A stretch of 64,000 bases of DNA from an uncultured SAR86 cluster bacterium (GCA_902628375.1 CACOMS010000002.1:21403-85402), one strand, 5' to 3'; counted from the stretch's first letter, positions 29,355 to 39,878 are shown. Notes: generated by a model from the sequence alone, not told the origin. A program made the numbers and translations.

Positions 29355-29927
29355 ATGGAAAAGCTCTACATTAAATCAGAAGAATTAATAGAAGATTCAT
29401 TCCAGCTAGCCTGGAGAATTTACGAGAGTGGTTATAGGCCTAATCATATTATAGGTGTTTGGAGGGGCGGCACTCCCATAGGAATAGCAGTTCAAGAGCT
29501 ACTGGAAGTCTTAGGGGTTCAATCAGATCATATTGCTATCAGAACGTCTTCCTATTCTGGAATGGGACAACAAAATAAAGAAGTCAAAGTTTATGGCCTA
29601 AACTACATGATAGAAAAACTTAAAGCAGAAGATTCTTTATTAATAGTAGATGATGTTTATGATACAGGCCTCTCTATACAGCAAATAATCACTGATTTAA
29701 AGGAAGCACTAAAAGACGATTCACCAGATATAAAGGTTGCAACGCCTTACTTCAAACCAAAAAATAACAAAACAGAGTCTAATCCTGATTATTACTTACA
29801 TGAAACGGACCAATGGCTGGTATTTCCTCATGAATTAGAAGGCTTAACCAAGGAAGAAATCAAAACCAATAAACCAGAGCTTAAAAAGCTCATTAGTAAG
29901 ATAACTCCTTTATTAAAAAACAAATAA
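29355..29927 (+). CDS. Phosphoribosyltransferase
   Basis: LLIVDDVYDTGLSIQ PRPP-binding motif. Confidence 0.92.
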   Translation: MEKLYIKSEELIEDSFQLAWRIYESGYRPNHIIGVWRGGTPIGIAVQELLEVLGVQSDHIAIRTSSYSGMGQQNKEVKVYGLNYMIEKLKAEDSLLIVDDVYDTGLSIQQIITDLKEALKDDSPDIKVATPYFKPKNNKTESNPDYYLHETDQWLVFPHELEGLTKEEIKTNKPELKKLISKITPLLKNK

Positions 29928-29938
29928 CAGATATAACT

Positions 29939-30385
29939 ATGAAAACTAAGATACCCCCACCAATAGTAACTCTTGTCAGTGCATTAGTAATTTTCTTTTC
30001 AAGAGAATTGTTCCCAAACTATGTTTTTGAGTATCAAAGCATGTTGAGCATAGCGATTTTTATCTCTGGGCTTATGATATTGTTAAGTGCTGTTTCTTTA
30101 TTCAAGGAAAAAGAAACAACCGTAAACCCAATGAGTCCTGAAAAAGCTTCTAGCCTTGTTGTAGATGGAGTTTTTAAGTACACAAGGAATCCAATGTATC
30201 TAGGCATGTCAGTAGTGCTTCTCTCTATCTCAATTCAATTTAACCTTATAGGAGGCCTATTAATAATTTCTTTATTTGTGGCATACATAACAGTTTTTCA
30301 AATAATTCCCGAAGAAGAGGCCATGGAAGAAAACTTTGGAGAAGAATACCTTTCTTTCAAAAGAAGCACTAGGCGTTGGATTTAA
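29939..30385 (+). CDS. Isoprenylcysteine carboxyl methyltransferase-like membrane protein
   Basis: VVDGVFKYTRNPMYLGMS..IIPEEEAMEENFGEEYLSFK. Confidence 0.92.
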   Translation: MKTKIPPPIVTLVSALVIFFSRELFPNYVFEYQSMLSIAIFISGLMILLSAVSLFKEKETTVNPMSPEKASSLVVDGVFKYTRNPMYLGMSVVLLSISIQFNLIGGLLIISLFVAYITVFQIIPEEEAMEENFGEEYLSFKRSTRRWI

Positions 30386-30457
30386 TATGAAAAATTACCT
30401 TCTAAGCCTTATTAGTAGGACTCTTATGGTATAAATCATCTTATATAGGAGAAAAAT

Positions 30458-30826
30458 ATGTCTGATAGAGAACAAATAGAAGCAGGAGTTCAGCTTTACT
30501 TTGATAGCATGTATGAGTCGAGTGCAGATAAAGTAAAAGAAGCTTTTCATGAAAATGCAATGATTACAGGATATTTACATGGAAGTTTAGGCGAAATGAC
30601 AGTTAATGATTTTGCTGACTTTGTGACTGCACAACAGCCATCTCCAAAAGAAAAAGGAGAAGAGGTTCTTCTCGAAATAGTATCTTGTGAGATTGCTGGT
30701 CAAACAGCTTGTGTTATGGTCAGAGATGGCTATCTGGGTATGACTTTTTTAGATACATTGTCTTTTCTTAAGGTAGACGGACGATGGAAAATCTATAATA
30801 AGTTGTACCATGTAGAAAAAGATTAA
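30458..30826 (+). CDS. Lumazine-binding-like/NTF2-like family protein
   Basis: YFDSMYESSADKVKEAFHENA..DGRWKIYNKLYH. Confidence 0.85.
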   Translation: MSDREQIEAGVQLYFDSMYESSADKVKEAFHENAMITGYLHGSLGEMTVNDFADFVTAQQPSPKEKGEEVLLEIVSCEIAGQTACVMVRDGYLGMTFLDTLSFLKVDGRWKIYNKLYHVEKD

Positions 30827-30844
30827 CTAAAAAGGAGAAAAATT

Positions 30845-31240
30845 ATGTTTAGTCATGTAATGGTAGGTGCTAACGATATAGAAGCATCAAAGAAATTTTA
30901 CGATGAAGTTTTAGGGGTTTTGGGATGCGAGCCAGGCGTCTTGTCAGTAAACCCAACAGGACACAAGCGATACATGTATTTTGTAGATGGAATCATGTTT
31001 TTAATTTCAGAACCCATAGATGATCAAGATGCTAGTCATGGAAATGGTAGCACCATTGGTTTTAGTGCCAATGATCCAGAGATGGCCGATGCTTGGCATG
31101 AAGCAGGAATTAATAGCGGAGGGACTACTTGTGAAGATCCTCCTGGACCAAGAGAGGGAATGGGAATGAAGTTTTATTTAGCATACTTGAGAGACCCTTC
31201 AGGAAATAAACTGTGTGCTATTCACAATATGAATTCATAA
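30845..31240 (+). CDS. VOC-family (glyoxalase-like) protein
   Basis: FSHVMVGANDIEASKKFYDEVLG..YLRDPSGNKLCAIH. Confidence 0.93.
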   Translation: MFSHVMVGANDIEASKKFYDEVLGVLGCEPGVLSVNPTGHKRYMYFVDGIMFLISEPIDDQDASHGNGSTIGFSANDPEMADAWHEAGINSGGTTCEDPPGPREGMGMKFYLAYLRDPSGNKLCAIHNMNS

Positions 31241-31253
31241 AAAGGACAAAAAA

Positions 31254-31745
31254 ATGAACAGAAATATATTATCAATCACTTTTGTCTGCTTGGTCTTCTT
31301 GGCCTCTTGCTCTTCGCAAAATCAAAACAAACAAAGTGAAGCTAACATAGAAATAGTGGATAAATTCTTTGCAACTGTACTGACAGAGCCAGAAAAAACG
31401 AAGGACCTAATCCATGAAGATTTTAAGTTTGAATTTATGGGCATTTCTTCTTTATCTGGAGTAATTTATAACAAAGAAGAATATTTTGATGTATGGCTAG
31501 GGGAGGTAATCCCTCAAGTTTTACCTACAGGAATAGAGTTAACTATAGTCGGTAAAATAGCAGATGATGAAGGTGTTGTTTTTCAAGTTGAGGGAGAGGC
31601 AGAAGGTATTAACGGCGAATACAACAACAGATATGCCATGGTTTTCAAGATTAAAGATAACAAAATAATTTCCTTTGAAGAATACACTAGTGATTTACTT
31701 GTAGAGACAAGACTATATAAAAAAGAAGTAGTAGATCAAAAATAA
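31254..31745 (+). CDS. SnoaL-like lipoprotein
   Basis: Lipobox LVFLASCSS; NTF2-like fold pattern. Confidence 0.75.
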   Translation: MNRNILSITFVCLVFLASCSSQNQNKQSEANIEIVDKFFATVLTEPEKTKDLIHEDFKFEFMGISSLSGVIYNKEEYFDVWLGEVIPQVLPTGIELTIVGKIADDEGVVFQVEGEAEGINGEYNNRYAMVFKIKDNKIISFEEYTSDLLVETRLYKKEVVDQK

Positions 31746-31751
31746 TTTAGG

Positions 31752-32723
31752 ATGAGCAAGGCCTACCCAATAGCCATAGCAGTTAGCTTAATTTATCTGG
31801 TGCTCTATGTAATCCTAGGGGTTACAGGGGTTCTTTTTTATTTAGAGACTGATGCTGAGCCCATCGGCTCTATATCAGGCTGGTGCGAAAGGGTGACAGC
31901 AGGTATTTTTAGGGAAAATGCAAATGCACTTAGTAATCTAGGTTTTATGATCGCTGGATTATTAATGTTTAAAAAATTAACCAACGATGAAGCCACGAAT
32001 AGTTCTAAGAATAACTTCACAAGTTTAAACAAACTAAGCGTTCTTTATGCAGGAGCTGCTATTTATTTAGGGCCTGGTTCTATGCTTATGCACGGTACCC
32101 ATACAGAGTGGGGTGGTTGGGCAGACAATTTAAGCATGGTCATGTATATCCTTTTTCCCTGGCTATATAACCTAAAAGAAATGGGAAGGTGGAGCTCCAA
32201 TAAATTTCTTCAAGTATATTTCTCTATAGTAATTGTTTATGCAGTGGCCAGGTGGTTTTTAGGAGGAAGATTAGGAATAGGGTTGGACTTATTTGGTTTG
32301 TCTATAGGTCTTTGGGTTATTTCAGAGACTCTTTATAGATTCTGGTCTCCGATGTTTAGGTGGGCATCTGGTTTAATAGGTTTTGTTGTTGCAGCGGTTT
32401 TTGGCATTACACCGATGGAAATATTTTCAGATCTTGAAACTTTTTGGTGGGTAATCTTGTTTTGGATACCTGCAATATTTGCTTCTGAAAAACCTAGAGT
32501 GGAAAGAACCTATACTCCTTGGTTTTTTATGGGCATGGCGTCTTATATGATTGCCTTTGCTATTTGGCTTCAAGGTCAACCTAACAACCCTTCAATTTTT
32601 ACTGAACAAATGTGCAATCCAGATTCTTTAATACAACCACATGCAATATGGCACCTATTAACGGCATATGCTACGTGGTGTTTCTTTATGTTCTTTAGAA
32701 CAGAGAAGCAGATAAGTCAGTAG
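31752..32723 (+). CDS. Ceramidase-like (CREST superfamily) membrane protein
   Basis: WCERVTAGIFRENANALSNLGF, SMLMHGTHTEWGGWADNLSM, C-terminal HAIWH. Confidence 0.8.
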   Translation: MSKAYPIAIAVSLIYLVLYVILGVTGVLFYLETDAEPIGSISGWCERVTAGIFRENANALSNLGFMIAGLLMFKKLTNDEATNSSKNNFTSLNKLSVLYAGAAIYLGPGSMLMHGTHTEWGGWADNLSMVMYILFPWLYNLKEMGRWSSNKFLQVYFSIVIVYAVARWFLGGRLGIGLDLFGLSIGLWVISETLYRFWSPMFRWASGLIGFVVAAVFGITPMEIFSDLETFWWVILFWIPAIFASEKPRVERTYTPWFFMGMASYMIAFAIWLQGQPNNPSIFTEQMCNPDSLIQPHAIWHLLTAYATWCFFMFFRTEKQISQ

Positions 32724-32731
32724 GAGTTTTT

Positions 32732-34081
32732 TTGAGATCCTTTAAAGAACTTATTTCTTCCAGTATTCCTACTGAGGATAACGTTATACAGAGCAAGGAA
32801 TCAATCGGACCAGTTCTTTTTGACCTTTCTTCCCAGAAGATACCTGAGTCCTTTTATCAGAATTGCATGTCTTTTTATGAAAAAAACCTTACAAATAAAT
32901 TTAGAGATATTTATGAAGGGAAAGAAGTAAATCTTAGTGAGAATAAATCAGTAAGCCACTTCGAATATAGGAAACCCATCGAGGACCGTAACCAAGAATA
33001 CTTAAGGCATCAGAATGAGATGCTAGAGAAATCTAAATCTCTAAAGAAGGATATAGATGGGCCTATAGTCTTTTTTGGGATAGGTGGGTCACAATTAGCA
33101 CCCTCCTTTTTGCACGAATCCTTGATGACCCACTTGGAGCATGAAGTTATTTTTATTACCGGAAGTGATTCTGACGAATTTAATGAAAAACTTAGAGGGA
33201 AAGACCTATCTGAGTGTTTATTTATAGTTGTTTCAAAATCATTTTCAACGATAGAAACATTAGATGCATACAAAAAAGTAACCAATTTAAATTATTTGGA
33301 AAGGACTTATGCGATAACAGCATCTCCCTTAGAGGCAAAAAAAATAGGCATTCCAGAAAAGAATATTCTGGAATTTAATCCCAATACAGGGGGAAGGTTT
33401 TCTGTTTGGTCTCCTGTTAATTTTTTAATGCCACTACTTCTAGGCGAAGATTCCTACACTTCATTCTTAGAAGGAGGAAATTTGGTAGATAAGGAAATTC
33501 TAGAAAGAAAAGAAGAAAGTATTATTTTGGCTCTTTCTATCCAAGATATTTTTTATAACAATGTCTTGGGTGCTCAAACAAACTTGATTCTAAATTACGA
33601 CTGGAAGCTTAGATCTTTTTCTAAATATGCCCAACAAATAGAAATGGAATCAAATGGTAAAAGAGTAGACCTTAATGGAAATAAGATTGAACACCAATCT
33701 AACGCTATTGTGTGGGGAGGGTATGGGCCAGAGTCGCAGCATTCTTTTTTTCAGCAGATTTATCAAGGAACAAAAAACTATAATATTTATATCATTGCTT
33801 CAATAAAGGATAAAAATAAGCTCAATTTTTCGCAATACCTAGGTCAAGCAAAATCTTTGGAAGAGGGCACCTCTGAAAATATTGAATCTTTTAAGGAAAG
33901 TGAAAGTAAAGCATTTACTAAAATAGAACTAGATGACATTACACCTAGGTCTCTAGGTGTATTGATGGCCTCATGGGAGAACAAAACTATTTTAAATAGT
34001 CTTTTTTGGAATATTAATGCGTTTGACCAATGGGGAGTTGAGCTTGGCAAAGAAAACACAAAAAATTTTACAACTAATTAG
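32732..34081 (+). CDS. pgi: Glucose-6-phosphate isomerase
   Basis: GIGGSQLAP, SKSFSTIETL, GGRFSVWSPV, QWGVELGK; TTG start with taggag SD. Confidence 0.95.
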   Translation: MRSFKELISSSIPTEDNVIQSKESIGPVLFDLSSQKIPESFYQNCMSFYEKNLTNKFRDIYEGKEVNLSENKSVSHFEYRKPIEDRNQEYLRHQNEMLEKSKSLKKDIDGPIVFFGIGGSQLAPSFLHESLMTHLEHEVIFITGSDSDEFNEKLRGKDLSECLFIVVSKSFSTIETLDAYKKVTNLNYLERTYAITASPLEAKKIGIPEKNILEFNPNTGGRFSVWSPVNFLMPLLLGEDSYTSFLEGGNLVDKEILERKEESIILALSIQDIFYNNVLGAQTNLILNYDWKLRSFSKYAQQIEMESNGKRVDLNGNKIEHQSNAIVWGGYGPESQHSFFQQIYQGTKNYNIYIIASIKDKNKLNFSQYLGQAKSLEEGTSENIESFKESESKAFTKIELDDITPRSLGVLMASWENKTILNSLFWNINAFDQWGVELGKENTKNFTTN

Positions 34082-34088
34082 GTTGTAA

Positions 34089-34113
34089 AAAAGGGCCTTT
34101 CGGCCCTTCTTAA
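34089..34113. terminator. Rho-independent terminator
   Basis: AAGGGCC-TTTC-GGCCCTT hairpin between convergent genes. Confidence 0.85.
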
Positions 34114-34121
34114 TTTAATAT

Positions 34122-34724
34122 CTACTTAGGACCTGATTCAGGCTGATAATCATAATAACCCTCTAAAGGGATCATTAAATGAACATAAGGTGTTCCAGCA
34201 AACATTACGTAAGGAGCGCCCGTTGTATAGTCAGTTGATTGCCCATCTAATGATGATGGATCTTTAGGCATAAGCATAATGTGGGCCCCAGATTCTATAA
34301 AGTGTTTATGGCCAGCATCCTTCTGAGCATCGGTATAAGGAATAAAATTATCTACTCCCAGGTCTCCATGTATCATCCAGATCCATCCATCTGCTTCAAG
34401 TTGAGGGACTTCATTTGCCTTGTAGGCATCTGCCCATGCTATAGCATTCTTATCTGAACAAGCTGCTACACTTGAATGTGGGTCTTTAAAGCCTCTTTCG
34501 GGCATAGGCATGAAAGGTTCGCACCTCCATCCATTGGTTCCTTCTCTTATAACCTTCCCAGATGCACCTATAACAGTTGCATGATCTCCTATGAATGAAG
34601 GAGCCGCACTTGTATAAGCCCAGATTTGCCACCTTTCAGAGGCATGTGATCCATAAGGCTCTGCAGAAGAGACGGAAAGAGAAACTAAAAGTGTAAAGAT
34701 AGTTGTTAATGTAATTTTTAGCAT
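34122..34724 (-). CDS. Secreted conserved-looking hypothetical protein
   Basis: Signal peptide ending SSAEPYG; residues suggest a globular periplasmic domain. Confidence 0.7.
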   Translation of the reverse strand: MLKITLTTIFTLLVSLSVSSAEPYGSHASERWQIWAYTSAAPSFIGDHATVIGASGKVIREGTNGWRCEPFMPMPERGFKDPHSSVAACSDKNAIAWADAYKANEVPQLEADGWIWMIHGDLGVDNFIPYTDAQKDAGHKHFIESGAHIMLMPKDPSSLDGQSTDYTTGAPYVMFAGTPYVHLMIPLEGYYDYQPESGPK

Positions 34725-34806
34725 ATTTTCTCCTAAAAAATATTTAAAGAATTAATCTATATGATTAAGAACAAGATGTAAAATATCTGTCGTAAGGAGT
34801 TAGAAA

Positions 34807-35979
34807 ATGGATATTGATTTAAGTGCAGAGGATCTAGAGTTTAAACAAGAAGTCAGAGACTTTTTTGAAGAAAACCAAATGAAACCAGGAGAAGATTATT
34901 TCTCATGGAGGCTAGAATGGTTTAAAAAAGCTAGGGAAAAAGGGAACTGGGATGTTCCTAAATGGCCTGAAAAATTTGGAGGACCAGGATGGACGCCAAC
35001 TCAGCATTACATTTGGGAGCAAGAAACAGCCAAAGCAACTATTCCTTTTGACCTTCCATTTGGTCTCGGAATGTTGGCTCCAATCTTAATGAGTTATGGA
35101 ACTGAAGAACAAAGAGAAAGGTTCCTTCCTGATATAAGAGACAGAAAAGTAAATTGGTGTCAGGGTTATTCTGAACCGGGAGCCGGATCAGATTTAGCGA
35201 ATCTAAAAACAAAAGCAGTACTATCAGAAGATGGAACACATTATGTAGTTAATGGATCTAAGATATGGACAACATTAGCTCATATGGCGGACTGGATATT
35301 CTGCCTTACTAGAACGGACGACTCAGGAATAAAACAACAAGGAATAACTTTTCTTCTTTTTCCAATGAAGCAGGAAGGAATTGAAGTAAAACCCATTATT
35401 ACTTTAGGAGGCTCTCACACAGTAAATACCGTGCACTTCACAGACGTTAAAGTACCTGTAGAAAATAGAGTAGGAGAAGAAGGCAAGGGGTGGACTTATG
35501 CAAAAGGTTTGTTAGAGCATGAGAGAACAGGCTTAGCAGGACTTTCAAGATCTTTGGTGGCCTTAGAGAAGTTAAAAGATAATGCTCAATCTATAACAAG
35601 GGGGAATGGAACCTTAATGGATGACTCTGGCTATAAATCCAAGATAGCCGAATTAGAAATAGATCTTATGGCAACTGAATATACTGAACTTAGAAGCCTT
35701 GCAAGTGCATCTGCCGGTGAAGAATTAGGTCCTGAATCGTCGATACTTAAGCTGAAAGGAACAGAGATACAACAAAGAATTCAGAAATTGACGGTTGAAG
35801 CTAGTGGAGTTTTTGCTTCTGCTTGGGGAGATAAACCTGTAGGTCCACATTTTTCCAAGGGCGGAATGGCAGGCTATTTAAATAGCCGTTATTACACTAT
35901 TTATGGAGGAGCAAGTGAGGTACAGAAAGACGTAATAGCTAAAAATGTACTTGGCCTAACAAGGAGTAAAACAAAGTGA
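34807..35979 (+). CDS. Acyl-CoA dehydrogenase
   Basis: WCQGYSEPGAGSDLANLKT; GGASEVQKDVIAKNVLG. Confidence 0.95.
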   Translation: MDIDLSAEDLEFKQEVRDFFEENQMKPGEDYFSWRLEWFKKAREKGNWDVPKWPEKFGGPGWTPTQHYIWEQETAKATIPFDLPFGLGMLAPILMSYGTEEQRERFLPDIRDRKVNWCQGYSEPGAGSDLANLKTKAVLSEDGTHYVVNGSKIWTTLAHMADWIFCLTRTDDSGIKQQGITFLLFPMKQEGIEVKPIITLGGSHTVNTVHFTDVKVPVENRVGEEGKGWTYAKGLLEHERTGLAGLSRSLVALEKLKDNAQSITRGNGTLMDDSGYKSKIAELEIDLMATEYTELRSLASASAGEELGPESSILKLKGTEIQQRIQKLTVEASGVFASAWGDKPVGPHFSKGGMAGYLNSRYYTIYGGASEVQKDVIAKNVLGLTRSKTK

Positions 35980-37106
35980 ATTTTGAATTATCAGAAGAGC
36001 AAAAAATGATTCAACAAAGCGTAGAGCGCTTTGTCCAAGAGAATTATGACCTCCCCACCAGGGTTAAGTTGTCTGGTGATGGAGTGGGCTTCAGTAAAGA
36101 ATACTGGAATTCAATGGCAGAACTGGGCTGGTTAGGTCTTCCGTTTAGCGAAGACGACGGTGGTTTTGGAGGAAATCAGATAGATGTAATTGTAATCATG
36201 GAGCAGTTTGGAAGGGGTTTAGTGCTAGAGCCTTATCTCTCAAGTGTTGTTATGGCGGGAGGAGCAATTAAAAGAGGAGGAAGTGATAAGCTTAAGCAAG
36301 AGTTTCTTTCTTCTCTTATAGAAGGCTCCAAGCAATTATCCTTTGGCTATGCAGAATTACAAAGTAGGTTCGATTTGGATGATGTTGCTACCACAGCAAA
36401 GAAAGAAGGAGACACCTATGTAATAAATGGGCAGAAGTCTATGGTTCTAAATGCAGAGTCAGCCGATGCAATAGTTGTATCTGTCAGAACAGATGGAGCT
36501 CAAGTAGATAAAAATGGAATTTCTCTTTTTCTAGTAGACGCAGATAGTAAGGGAGTTGAAATGGAAAGCTTTCCTACTGTGGACGGTCTAAGAGCTTCAG
36601 AGATATCTTTTGAGAATGTTGAGGTTGATTCCTCTAGACTCATTGGACCCATAAACGAAGGCTTCGGGATACTACAAGAAGCAACCAATGATGCAATATT
36701 AGCATTATGCGCAGAAGCTGTTGGTGCCATGGAGGTTTTGTATAAAGATACAGTTGAATATACTCAACAACGAGAACAGTTTGATCATCCACTGTCTGAT
36801 TTTCAAGTTTTACAACACAGGATGGTGGATATGTTCATGGAATATGAACAATCTAAATCAATGTTATTGAGGGCTACATTAGAAACAGTCCAAGATCCTA
36901 TTGCGGCCCAAAAGACCATACATGGTCTTAAATATTTAGTAGGTAAATCAGGCATTTTTGTAGGAGAAAATGCAGTGCAGTTGCATGGAGGTATGGGCGT
37001 AACAGAAGAGCTTAGGGTCGGTCATTATTTTAAAAGACTTATAGTTATTGATTCTATTCTTGGAAATACAGACTTCCATTTACATAAATTTACTAATTTT
37101 GATTAA
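35976..37106 (+). CDS. Acyl-CoA dehydrogenase
   Basis: LSEEQKMIQQSVERFVQE; QLHGGMGVTEE; 4-bp overlap with previous gene. Confidence 0.94.
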   Translation: MNFELSEEQKMIQQSVERFVQENYDLPTRVKLSGDGVGFSKEYWNSMAELGWLGLPFSEDDGGFGGNQIDVIVIMEQFGRGLVLEPYLSSVVMAGGAIKRGGSDKLKQEFLSSLIEGSKQLSFGYAELQSRFDLDDVATTAKKEGDTYVINGQKSMVLNAESADAIVVSVRTDGAQVDKNGISLFLVDADSKGVEMESFPTVDGLRASEISFENVEVDSSRLIGPINEGFGILQEATNDAILALCAEAVGAMEVLYKDTVEYTQQREQFDHPLSDFQVLQHRMVDMFMEYEQSKSMLLRATLETVQDPIAAQKTIHGLKYLVGKSGIFVGENAVQLHGGMGVTEELRVGHYFKRLIVIDSILGNTDFHLHKFTNFD

Positions 37107-37881
37107 TCAAACTGAGTTTTGGGCTAATACGCCATGGGGCGATGGAAAAGAGAAATATAGACTTGGTCTTAAGCCAATTTCTTTGCAAGAATGGTTTGAA
37201 GGACCTCCAGATGAAGAGCTTCTAAAGCACAAGACGAACCTCCTGCAGAATAACTATAAAGAGGTTGTTCAAACTGAAAAAGGTTCTGAGCAGGCCCAAG
37301 AAATTTTGGCTAATGTTTTGGGAGTGGAAAACTCTTACTATCCTGACTTTATTGCAGATTGCAGCTTAAAAGTTCAGGATGATCTTTGTTTGATAGAATC
37401 AAACACTCCCCAAAAGTTATTGGCCGCCTCTGTGTGTTCTCCTAGTTATTGGAATTTGAAGGATAAAATAGGAAAATCTTTAAGAGATGTGCATAAACCC
37501 GTCAAGACTCTGAATAAAAAAATTGGTGATCCAATAGAAAAATTTATTTCTAAGTCTCCAAAATTAAAACCTTTTGTTAGACAAAACTGGTTTATACATC
37601 AAGACACCATTAGGCTTCATTTAAAAGAAGAAAAGATTTCTAATTTGAACCCAGAAGATTGGTTCATAAGATCAGAAAGAGAAACCATATGTAAAATTCA
37701 TGAAGAATATTCTCTTTTTTCAATTAACGTCAAGTTTCAGCCTCTTAAGCTTGTTCATCAATACCCGTCTCAGAAGGATGCATTACTCAAAAGCATTATC
37801 AGCCTTGATGAAGAAGAGACGAAGTATTTTGGCGGAGAAGAAAAAAGGACATTACTTGTAGAGTATTTAGAGAGAACTTAA
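37099..37881 (+). CDS. Heme-dependent oxidative N-demethylase-like (DUF3445) protein
   Basis: GLKPI..EWF, SPSYWNLKDKIGKSLRDVHKPV, RQNWFIHQDTIRLH, RSERETI; likely TTG start at 37099. Confidence 0.8.
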   Translation: MINQTEFWANTPWGDGKEKYRLGLKPISLQEWFEGPPDEELLKHKTNLLQNNYKEVVQTEKGSEQAQEILANVLGVENSYYPDFIADCSLKVQDDLCLIESNTPQKLLAASVCSPSYWNLKDKIGKSLRDVHKPVKTLNKKIGDPIEKFISKSPKLKPFVRQNWFIHQDTIRLHLKEEKISNLNPEDWFIRSERETICKIHEEYSLFSINVKFQPLKLVHQYPSQKDALLKSIISLDEEETKYFGGEEKRTLLVEYLERT

Positions 37882-37886
37882 TAAAA

Positions 37887-39275
37887 ATGAAGAATAGTAA
37901 AAAGATAGTAGTTAGTATTTTATTTCTAATATTGATGAGCTGTGGAGGTGGTGGTAGCTCTGATGGGGATACAAATTCAATTCCTTCTGTTCCAAATCAA
38001 ACAAATGACCCCTTCGTATGGGAAACAGTTAACCCAGAAGATGTAGGTCTTGATTCTGTAAAAATTCAATCAGCTTTAGATTATGCTCTTCAAGAAGGGG
38101 GATTAACTCAGTCTTTAGTTATTATAAAAGATGGGAAAATCGTAGGTCAGGCATATAGAGGGATGACCAGTAATGAAGCAAATGCTCTATCTGCAGGATT
38201 AACTGATACACCTGCTCAGATTCTACTTGATTGGTACGGTACAAGAGATATGTCTAGTTTGGCAACGTCGTGGTCTACCGCAAAATCATTCACTAGTATA
38301 TTAATTGGTATAGCTATAGATCAGGGACTTATAGGTTCAATCAATGAGAGTGCTTCAAATTACCTAACTGAATGGCAAGGAGACAATAGAGAATTTATAA
38401 CAATTAGAAACCTCTTAGACATGAGATCTACACTCACACCCACATGCGGAGACAGAACAACCACTTCTCTGTATCCATGCCAAGCATGGGCTAGCAGTGG
38501 TGGAGCTTTAGTATATGCAGATGACCAGCTATCTGCTTGTATTCAGGCTCAAGTCGCTGATTCAGGTAGTCAGCCTTGGTACAACGGAGAATGGCAGCCC
38601 GGTAATTTTTATTACTCTAATTGCGACACACAGCTTTTAGGAGAGATCTTATTTAGAGCTACAGGCCAGGACCCATTTACATACGCTAGTACTCATTTAT
38701 TTTCTAAACTAAATATGAATGCTTTCTGGTGGAGGGACAATACGGAGGTTGGCCAGGCTAATGGCAATTACTTAACATATTGCTGTTTAGATGCTACAAC
38801 ATCTGATTTCGCTAAATTCGGTCAAATGATCTTAAATGGAGGCGAACTAGGCGGACAGAGGATCGTATCTCAAAACTATATAGACATGATTAAAAATATT
38901 ACGATGGATTCAAATGTTGGAAATTTTAGTTATGGGCTTAAGTTTTGGACGATTAGCACCAGTAATGTTCTAAATTCTTCAGGAGAATCTACTGCATTTC
39001 CTCCAGCAAATACAATTTACTCTACCATTGGATTTGATGGTCAGTACATAGCTATAGATTTTGAGAATAATATGATTATTGCAAGAAATAGTTTTTATCA
39101 TCCAATAGAAAATATCAGCACTGATAGAAAGATGAAACTCACATATGGATTTTTAGAACAATCTAATTGGACTGCAACAGTCCCTGCTGGATTAGGTTCA
39201 AATTACAATTCACCTACTGGAAACACTTTTTCTATCCAACAACTTTTACTTAAGGTTAATGAGTCATTAAAATAA
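37887..39275 (+). CDS. Serine hydrolase (beta-lactamase/class C-like), lipoprotein
   Basis: Lipobox LMSCGGG; SWSTAKSFTSILIG (SxxK); YYSNCDTQLLGEI (YxN). Confidence 0.88.
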   Translation: MKNSKKIVVSILFLILMSCGGGGSSDGDTNSIPSVPNQTNDPFVWETVNPEDVGLDSVKIQSALDYALQEGGLTQSLVIIKDGKIVGQAYRGMTSNEANALSAGLTDTPAQILLDWYGTRDMSSLATSWSTAKSFTSILIGIAIDQGLIGSINESASNYLTEWQGDNREFITIRNLLDMRSTLTPTCGDRTTTSLYPCQAWASSGGALVYADDQLSACIQAQVADSGSQPWYNGEWQPGNFYYSNCDTQLLGEILFRATGQDPFTYASTHLFSKLNMNAFWWRDNTEVGQANGNYLTYCCLDATTSDFAKFGQMILNGGELGGQRIVSQNYIDMIKNITMDSNVGNFSYGLKFWTISTSNVLNSSGESTAFPPANTIYSTIGFDGQYIAIDFENNMIIARNSFYHPIENISTDRKMKLTYGFLEQSNWTATVPAGLGSNYNSPTGNTFSIQQLLLKVNESLK

Positions 39276-39287
39276 TCACCTTATTCT

Positions 39288-39878
39288 ATGGCTAAAGAAG
39301 AACAAACCCCGGAACACCTTAGGTCTAATAGATCTAAGATCTCCCAGTGGATTGGGAGGACCGTATTAAAAAGTATGGGCTGGAAGGTAGCAGGTTCTAT
39401 ACCTAATGAAAAAAGAATCTTAATTGTTGCAGCTCCTCATACTTCTAATTGGGACTTTGTAATTGGTATGGGTGCTCTTTTAGGATTAAATGCAAAGATA
39501 AGGTGGATAGGCAAGCACACTTTATTTAAACCTGGAATTAGTTGGTTCTTCCGTTGGCTTGGAGGAATACCTGTAAATCGTAAAAATCCTGCTTCGTTTA
39601 TTGAAGACATCAGTAACATGATAAAAAAAGATAGAGGCTTAATGATCGGAGTGGCACCAGAAGGAACCAGAAAAAAAATCAACAGATGGAAGACAGGGTT
39701 TTTGAGGATTGCTAAAACTACTCAATCAAAGATTCTATTCATATCAATAGATGCACCTTCAAAAACTATAAAGATAGCAAGTACTTTATTTACACCAACA
39801 GAAGATAAAGAAAATGATCTTGAATTTGTAAAGAGCTACTTCAGAAATTTCAAAGGGATCAATCCTGAGCAGTCTTAA
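39288..39878 (+). CDS. Lysophospholipid/1-acyl-glycerol-3-phosphate acyltransferase family
   Basis: APHTSNWDFVIG; GGIPVNRKNP; VAPEGTRKK. Confidence 0.92.
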   Translation: MAKEEQTPEHLRSNRSKISQWIGRTVLKSMGWKVAGSIPNEKRILIVAAPHTSNWDFVIGMGALLGLNAKIRWIGKHTLFKPGISWFFRWLGGIPVNRKNPASFIEDISNMIKKDRGLMIGVAPEGTRKKINRWKTGFLRIAKTTQSKILFISIDAPSKTIKIASTLFTPTEDKENDLEFVKSYFRNFKGINPEQS

